Shown: positions 16,022 to 20,265 of the stretch, in pieces
Numbering within the stretch: the first letter of the stretch is position 1
Layout of the letters: each line of letters opens with the position of its first letter
Origin: Anaerolineales bacterium
GTDB lineage: Bacteria; Chloroflexota; Anaerolineae; Anaerolineales; Villigracilaceae
Direction: 5' to 3'
Assembly (NCBI GenBank): GCA_025966435.1
Contig: JAICRQ010000011.1
Span: 1-20,265 of the forward strand
Length of the DNA: 20,265 nt
Made by a program: the position numbers and the translations under genes
The notes under the pieces: model-generated
What the model was told of the DNA's origin: nothing
The model's input: the letters and a program-made list of their open reading frames with translations, nothing else
Database searches by the model: none

Positions 16022-16056
16022 AGAAACCCTTAGGATATCAACGCCTAAGGGTTTCT
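16022..16056. terminator. Perfect 13-bp stem between convergent genes
   Basis: AGAAACCCTTAGG (16022-16034) pairs perfectly with CCTAAGGGTTTCT (16044-16056) across a 9-base loop, starting five bases after the fusion stop. It lies 21 bp from the end of the convergent GH5-like gene and can serve both strands. Only short T-runs follow, though the arms themselves end in T-rich sequence; bidirectional termination is likely. Confidence 0.75.
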
Positions 16057-16077
16057 CGATTAATGGCGAGCTTTTTG

Positions 16078-17142
16078 TCAGCTCAGTGCAGGTTGCGCGA
16101 AACTCAGACCGGTAGAGGAAAGCCGACGGACACCAGTCAGCTTTTTAAAGATCTCGATCTCCGTTCGGTCATAAGGCGTCCCATCTTCACAAAAAAGATC
16201 ATGGAACCAGATCTCTGGTCCGATCTGTAGATCTATCGTCTCATGGATCGGCTTTAACTCTTTCCATTGGTAAATTGTATTTGTCTTTCCCGCGACAAGT
16301 CCCCAGTTAAAACAACCCACATCCTCGCGTGCAAACACAGGTAAGTTGGTTTTCACCAGGCTTCCGGTTGTGCGCGCCAGCCATTCTGTGCACATTACAG
16401 GACGTCCATACTCTTTGAGTTTCCGGATCTCGTGCTCGAGTTTGTCTGGCTCCCAGTAATGATGAAATGTGATCACATCAGATGCGGCAAGCTGGAATTC
16501 ATTGAGAGGCTCGTTATCGAACCAGACTCCTACAGTCAGTGGTTGGGACGGATTGACTGCCCGAGCCCATTCAAAGACGGATTTCACCAGTGGCAGCGAT
16601 TTTTCTTTGTTACCACTGTTGCCGGGTTCATTATACAAATCCCAGAGCAGAATGCGTTCATCGTCTGTGAAGGAGCCGAGGATATCCTTCACGTACATTT
16701 CCAGCCGGCCCCAGGCGGATGGCCCCTGATTAACCACAGAAATGCTTGGACTTTGTACCCATCCTGAATTGTGAACTCCGGGCTTGGGTGCAGGTTGAGA
16801 GCCGATTTTGGGGTCAGAATTCCAACAATCGTCAAAGAGGACCAGCATGGGACGGATTCCGTGCCGGGAGGCGAGCTCCAGGAACTGGCTGATTCGCTGC
16901 TTAAATCCGCCCGGATCCGCTTCCCAGGCTAGATCATGTAAAAACGTGCGGACTGTGTTGAAGCCAATACTTGCGGCCCAGGTTAGCTCGCGGTCGATGG
17001 TAGCAGGGTCAAAAGTCTCTGCTTGCCACATTTCTAGTTGGTTAATAGCAGTGCTGGGGATGAAATTGCAGCCGACGAGCCAGGGCTGACGTGCGTACCA
17101 TTCGTTTGCTTGTTCGGCTGACCAACGCGGGGGTAGGTTCAT
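16078..17142 (-). CDS. GH5-like (clan A) glycoside hydrolase, cytoplasmic
   Basis: A 354-residue TIM-barrel retaining hydrolase of the cellulase/GH5-like type, often annotated as 1,4-beta-xylanase. Early motifs are G-C-N-F-I-P-S-T-A-I-N (residues 24-34) and G-F-N-T-V-R-T-F-L (residues 60-68). The acid/base is Glu172 in L-Y-N-E-P and the likely nucleophile Glu253 in C-T-E-W-L. Between them H-H-Y-W (227-230) supplies the usual barrel-strand aromatics. There is no signal peptide, so it probably acts on imported oligosaccharides rather than polymer. The start is fixed by AGGAGA (plus-strand 17148-17153), five bases upstream. It converges on the GH1-GH2 fusion and is a separate transcription unit. 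GH5 versus a neighbouring clan-A family, and the substrate, cannot be settled from motifs. Confidence 0.87.
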   Translation of the reverse strand: MNLPPRWSAEQANEWYARQPWLVGCNFIPSTAINQLEMWQAETFDPATIDRELTWAASIGFNTVRTFLHDLAWEADPGGFKQRISQFLELASRHGIRPMLVLFDDCWNSDPKIGSQPAPKPGVHNSGWVQSPSISVVNQGPSAWGRLEMYVKDILGSFTDDERILLWDLYNEPGNSGNKEKSLPLVKSVFEWARAVNPSQPLTVGVWFDNEPLNEFQLAASDVITFHHYWEPDKLEHEIRKLKEYGRPVMCTEWLARTTGSLVKTNLPVFAREDVGCFNWGLVAGKTNTIYQWKELKPIHETIDLQIGPEIWFHDLFCEDGTPYDRTEIEIFKKLTGVRRLSSTGLSFAQPALS

Positions 17143-17745
17143 TGAAATCTCCTAAATTCGACGATACGTGTAATGTTTCTTACGAGTGTTTTGTTTGCCT
17201 TCAAGACGGCTGATCGGGTCACATGTTACACCCATGCAAGGTAACAATTGACTTTCAAACCTGAAAGCATCATATGCAAAACTGTAAAGCCTTAGGAGCT
17301 TGTCTTCTGATGAAATTCCAAGAAAATGCGCTCAAATCTATCAGCATAGATCGAATCCGGCTCGCTCCTTACGCCATAGGAATGTCCGATCCGCGTATTA
17401 GGTGATTCCCCCATTGTTGTGCCGAAACGATGCTCTTATCATTCATCTATGCAGGGGCACTACTAATACTAAGGTGGATCATCGACGACTCATTAGACTC
17501 AACATTGTAATTGCTTGACTTCGCTGAGGACTATAGCTCGACAAAGCGAAGTCCACAAAATAAACCATCCAGCCGATCAACGTGGACGCTGACCGGTTCT
17601 TTGACATTAGCGCAGTAAATAGAACGGCTATTTGAAGTCATTGTCGGGATGATGATAAACCGCATGGCAGGATTTTTCTTGAACCCTCTCCTGCCTTGCA
17701 ATCTTTCAGATAGGTGCTAAAACACTTAATGATAGTAGGAGAGAG
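17143..17745. other. 603-bp non-coding region between divergent genes
   Basis: No open frame here has both a convincing start and protein-like composition. Structures seen are TGTTAC (17225-17230) with GTAACA (17241-17246), a possible operator for the minus-strand GH5-like gene; GACTTCGCT (17517-17525) with AGCGAAGTC (17545-17553), a perfect 9-bp stem with a 19-base loop; and GGCAGGA (17666-17672) with TCCTGCC (17689-17695). A perfect -35-like TTGACA lies at 17601-17606 without a good -10 at normal spacing; TTGACT (17248-17253) followed 17 bp later by CATATG is another weak candidate. Confidence 0.5.
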
Positions 17746-20205
17746 ATGACAGACAAACCCTTAAACCATAATTTAGAAGGTCCAAAGCCCGGGACGCTTG
17801 ACCTCGTGTGCTTTTCTCATTTGCGTTGGAACTTTGTGTATCAGCGCCCTCAGCATTTGATGAGTCGCTGTGCACGTGAGAGAAGAGTATTTTATGTGGA
17901 AGAGCCGGTGCACTTCGATGGCCCGCCTCACTTGGAAGTGGAAAAGGATCCTTCGGGCGTGATGATCGTCAAGCCCTTCCTGCCCCACGGACTCAATGAA
18001 GAAGAAACAAATGCTGCGACGGAAAAGCTGGTTAATCAGCTTTTTGAGGAAGAAGTGAATGACTTTATCCTCTGGTATTACACGCCTATGGCACTCAATT
18101 TTTCCAGGCATCTGGAACCCGCGCTGACCGTCTATGACTGCATGGATGAGTTGTCGCTGTTCAAAGGCGCGCCCGCCAAACTGCAGGAGCTCGAGAAAGA
18201 GCTGATCCATCGCGCGGATTTGATCTTCACCGGTGGCCAGACGTTATACGAGAGCAAGCGCAACGGTCACGACAACGTCTATCTCTTCCCGAGCAGCATT
18301 GACGCCCCTCATTTTGAACAGGCCCGTAAAAAACAGGCCGACCCTGATGATCAGGTAAACATTCCTCATCCGCGCCTGGGTTTCTTTGGGGTGATTGATG
18401 AGCGAATGGATCTTGATCTGCTTGGAAAACTGGCAGAGGCTCGCCCAGACTGGCATCTTGTGATGCTCGGCCCGGTCGTCAAGATTGAGCAGGAAAATTT
18501 ACCGAACCAGCCTAACATTCATTATCTGGGGATGAAGACCTATGAGCAGCTCCCGCAATATCTTGCGGGTTGGGATGTTGCCTTGCTGCCCTTTGCCCTG
18601 AACGACTCAACCCGCTTCATCAGCCCGACGAAAATCCCCGAATACCTGGCAGGTGGGAAACCAGTGGTTTCCACGCCCATCCGCGATGTGATTAATCCAT
18701 ATGGTAAGCAGAATCTGGTATCGATCGCTGCCACCCCGGAGGAATTCGTAAAAGCCATTGAACAGATTCTGCACAGGAAAAAGGAGGAGGCAGCCAGTTG
18801 GCTGACCAAAGTGGATCAGCAGTTGTCACAAAATTCCTGGAACTATACCTGGGAGCGCATGATGACGCTGATTGAATCGAGCATTGCTGCCAGGGAGGAA
18901 GAGGATAAAAAAGATAAGACAGTTCTCAAACAACCGGCCAGCATGCCCAGTATTCCTGTCTACCTGGATTTGGAAAAAAAAACAGGCAACGGAAACGGAG
19001 CTAAATCCAGAAACATCCAGCCCTTTGACTATCTAATCGTTGGCGCTGGGTTTGCCGGCAGCGTGCTGGCAGAGCGGCTGGCAGCCGGTTCTGGCAAAAA
19101 AGTTCTGATTATCGATAAACGCCCTCATATTGCCGGGAATGCATACGACTACCACAATGAAGAAGGCATTCTGATCCATAAATATGGTCCTCATATTTTC
19201 CATACCAACTCTCATGAGGTCTTCAATTACCTATCGAGGTTTACAGACTGGCGTCAATATCAGCACCGAGTCTTAGCCAGCGTCGATGGCCAGCTTTTGC
19301 CATTACCTATCAATCTCGATACGATCAACAAACTGTATGGACTCCACCTCAGCGCTTTTGAATTGAAGGATTTCTTCCAAAAGGTTGCCGAGCCGCGGGA
19401 CAAAATTGTCACCTCGGAAGATGTGGTCGTTAGCAAAGTCGGGCGAGAGCTCTATGAAAAGTTCTTCCGCAACTACACCCGCAAGCAATGGGATCTCGAC
19501 CCCTCTGAGTTGGACGCATCGGTCACCTCGCGCGTGCCGATCCGCTATAACCGCGACGATCGCTACTTCAGCGATACTTATCAGGTGATGCCGCAATTAG
19601 GGTATACGCGCCTGTTCGAACAAATGCTGGATCATCCCAACATCAAGATCATGCTCAACACAGATTACCAAGAAATCATGGATATGATCTCGTACCGTGA
19701 AGTGATCTTTACCGGACCCGTAGATGAATATTTTGGGTTCATCTATGGCAAACTGCCTTACCGCTCTCTTCAATTCCAGTTCCAAACCCTCAATGAGGAA
19801 CAGCACCAGCCAGCAGCTGTAATTAATTACCCAAATGAGTATCCCTACACGCGTGTGACAGAATTCAAACACCTGACCGGACAAACACATGCGAAGACCA
19901 CACTGGTCTATGAATATCCGACAGCGAATGGTGATCCGTATTATCCTATCCCGCGACCTGAAAACGCTCAGTTATATGCCCGTTATCAGACACTAGCGAC
20001 TCAAAAACAAGGCGTTCATTTTGCCGGTCGTCTGGCAACTTATAAGTGCTACAACATGGACCAGGTTGTAGCGCAGGCGCTGACACTTTACAGCAAACTA
20101 GGGGGCCTGGAGCGAACAAAAGCTGCCAGCGAATATTCGTTGCATTATGTGCCAGTAAAACTATCGGAAACAGGGAAGAAAGGATCATCTTCCCTGGGGG
20201 CCTAA
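17746..20205 (+). CDS. Fusion of GT4-like glycosyltransferase and UDP-galactopyranose mutase
   Basis: An 819-residue protein with two enzymes. Residues 1 to about 380 are a GT-B glycosyltransferase, with the donor-binding region F-I-S-P-T-K-I-P-E-Y-L-A-G-G-K-P-V-V (Glu299 in the E-x-L position). After a charged linker (about 385-425), residues 427 to about 790 are a full UDP-galactopyranose mutase: FAD motif V-G-A-G-F-A-G (432-438), R-P-H-I-A-G-N-A-Y-D, K-Y-G-P-H-I-F-H-T, and the C-terminal F-A-G-R-L-A-T-Y-K-C-Y-N-M-D-Q. The mutase makes UDP-galactofuranose from UDP-galactopyranose using reduced FAD. The fusion suggests the transferase uses UDP-galactofuranose or a linked substrate in surface glycan synthesis. 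AGGAG at 17737-17741 fixes the start. It appears unrelated to the pentose genes. Confidence 0.9.
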   Translation: MTDKPLNHNLEGPKPGTLDLVCFSHLRWNFVYQRPQHLMSRCARERRVFYVEEPVHFDGPPHLEVEKDPSGVMIVKPFLPHGLNEEETNAATEKLVNQLFEEEVNDFILWYYTPMALNFSRHLEPALTVYDCMDELSLFKGAPAKLQELEKELIHRADLIFTGGQTLYESKRNGHDNVYLFPSSIDAPHFEQARKKQADPDDQVNIPHPRLGFFGVIDERMDLDLLGKLAEARPDWHLVMLGPVVKIEQENLPNQPNIHYLGMKTYEQLPQYLAGWDVALLPFALNDSTRFISPTKIPEYLAGGKPVVSTPIRDVINPYGKQNLVSIAATPEEFVKAIEQILHRKKEEAASWLTKVDQQLSQNSWNYTWERMMTLIESSIAAREEEDKKDKTVLKQPASMPSIPVYLDLEKKTGNGNGAKSRNIQPFDYLIVGAGFAGSVLAERLAAGSGKKVLIIDKRPHIAGNAYDYHNEEGILIHKYGPHIFHTNSHEVFNYLSRFTDWRQYQHRVLASVDGQLLPLPINLDTINKLYGLHLSAFELKDFFQKVAEPRDKIVTSEDVVVSKVGRELYEKFFRNYTRKQWDLDPSELDASVTSRVPIRYNRDDRYFSDTYQVMPQLGYTRLFEQMLDHPNIKIMLNTDYQEIMDMISYREVIFTGPVDEYFGFIYGKLPYRSLQFQFQTLNEEQHQPAAVINYPNEYPYTRVTEFKHLTGQTHAKTTLVYEYPTANGDPYYPIPRPENAQLYARYQTLATQKQGVHFAGRLATYKCYNMDQVVAQALTLYSKLGGLERTKAASEYSLHYVPVKLSETGKKGSSSLGA

Positions 20206-20265
20206 CTAAAACCGAATGTTGGTAAGTTCTGTATGCCTTTAGAAGAATAAGCCGGGATTGAAGCC

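Noticed and set aside
17601..17606. Perfect TTGACA as the promoter of the glycosyltransferase-mutase gene
   Set aside because: No acceptable -10 hexamer occurs at 15-19 bp, so it was not listed as a promoter.

Overview
This window looks like part of the chromosome of a member of the Chloroflexota, probably Anaerolineae-like. That placement is an inference. It rests on the long Ala/Thr/Glu/Pro linkers behind the lipobox of two lipoproteins, the Streptomyces-like class I xylose isomerase, the style of the binding-protein and permease genes, and strong Shine-Dalgarno sites with moderate GC. No rRNA, tRNA, CRISPR array, phage gene or transposase was seen.

Layout. Bases 1-1437 hold the 3' part of a GH3 beta-glycosidase, cut by the window edge. 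A + strand xylose operon follows: xylose isomerase (1520-2686), a DUF4380/mutarotase-like protein (2751-3635) and xylulokinase (3639-5138). It ends in a nested inverted repeat (about 5193-5308) and faces a convergent PhyH-family dioxygenase (5320-6201, minus). That gene is divergent from an ArsR-type regulator with a long beta-rich C-terminal domain (6282-7274). The regulator's promoter carries two 11-bp direct repeats exactly 20 bp apart. Next is a sugar ABC transporter: lipoprotein binding protein (7475-8881) and two permeases (8969-9907, 9918-10793), without an ATPase. A perfect palindrome lies upstream of it and a strong hairpin lies between the binding protein and the first permease. Then come a lipoprotein GH43 enzyme (10918-12030) and an unusual 1325-residue GH1-GH2 two-enzyme fusion (12040-16017). 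A terminator-like hairpin separates the fusion from a convergent GH5-like clan-A hydrolase (16078-17142, minus). After a 603-bp non-coding stretch comes an 819-residue glycosyltransferase/UDP-galactopyranose mutase fusion (17746-20205), which looks unrelated to the sugar-degradation genes.

How the genes may work together (inference from families and order). The surface-anchored GH43 enzyme trims side chains or ends of a xylan-, arabinan- or related plant polysaccharide. The ABC transporter imports oligosaccharides using an ATPase encoded elsewhere. The GH1-GH2 fusion, the GH5-like enzyme and probably the GH3 enzyme finish hydrolysis inside the cell. Pentose then enters the pentose-phosphate pathway through xylose isomerase and xylulokinase, with the DUF4380 protein a possible anomer-handling helper. 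The ArsR-like protein is the only regulator present and is the best candidate to control the locus.

The most interesting items are the GH1-GH2 fusion with two apparently intact active sites, the ArsR-like regulator with its candidate operators, the DUF4380 gene inside a xylose operon, and the glycosyltransferase-mutase fusion. I found no sign of a wholly unknown defence or mobile system.
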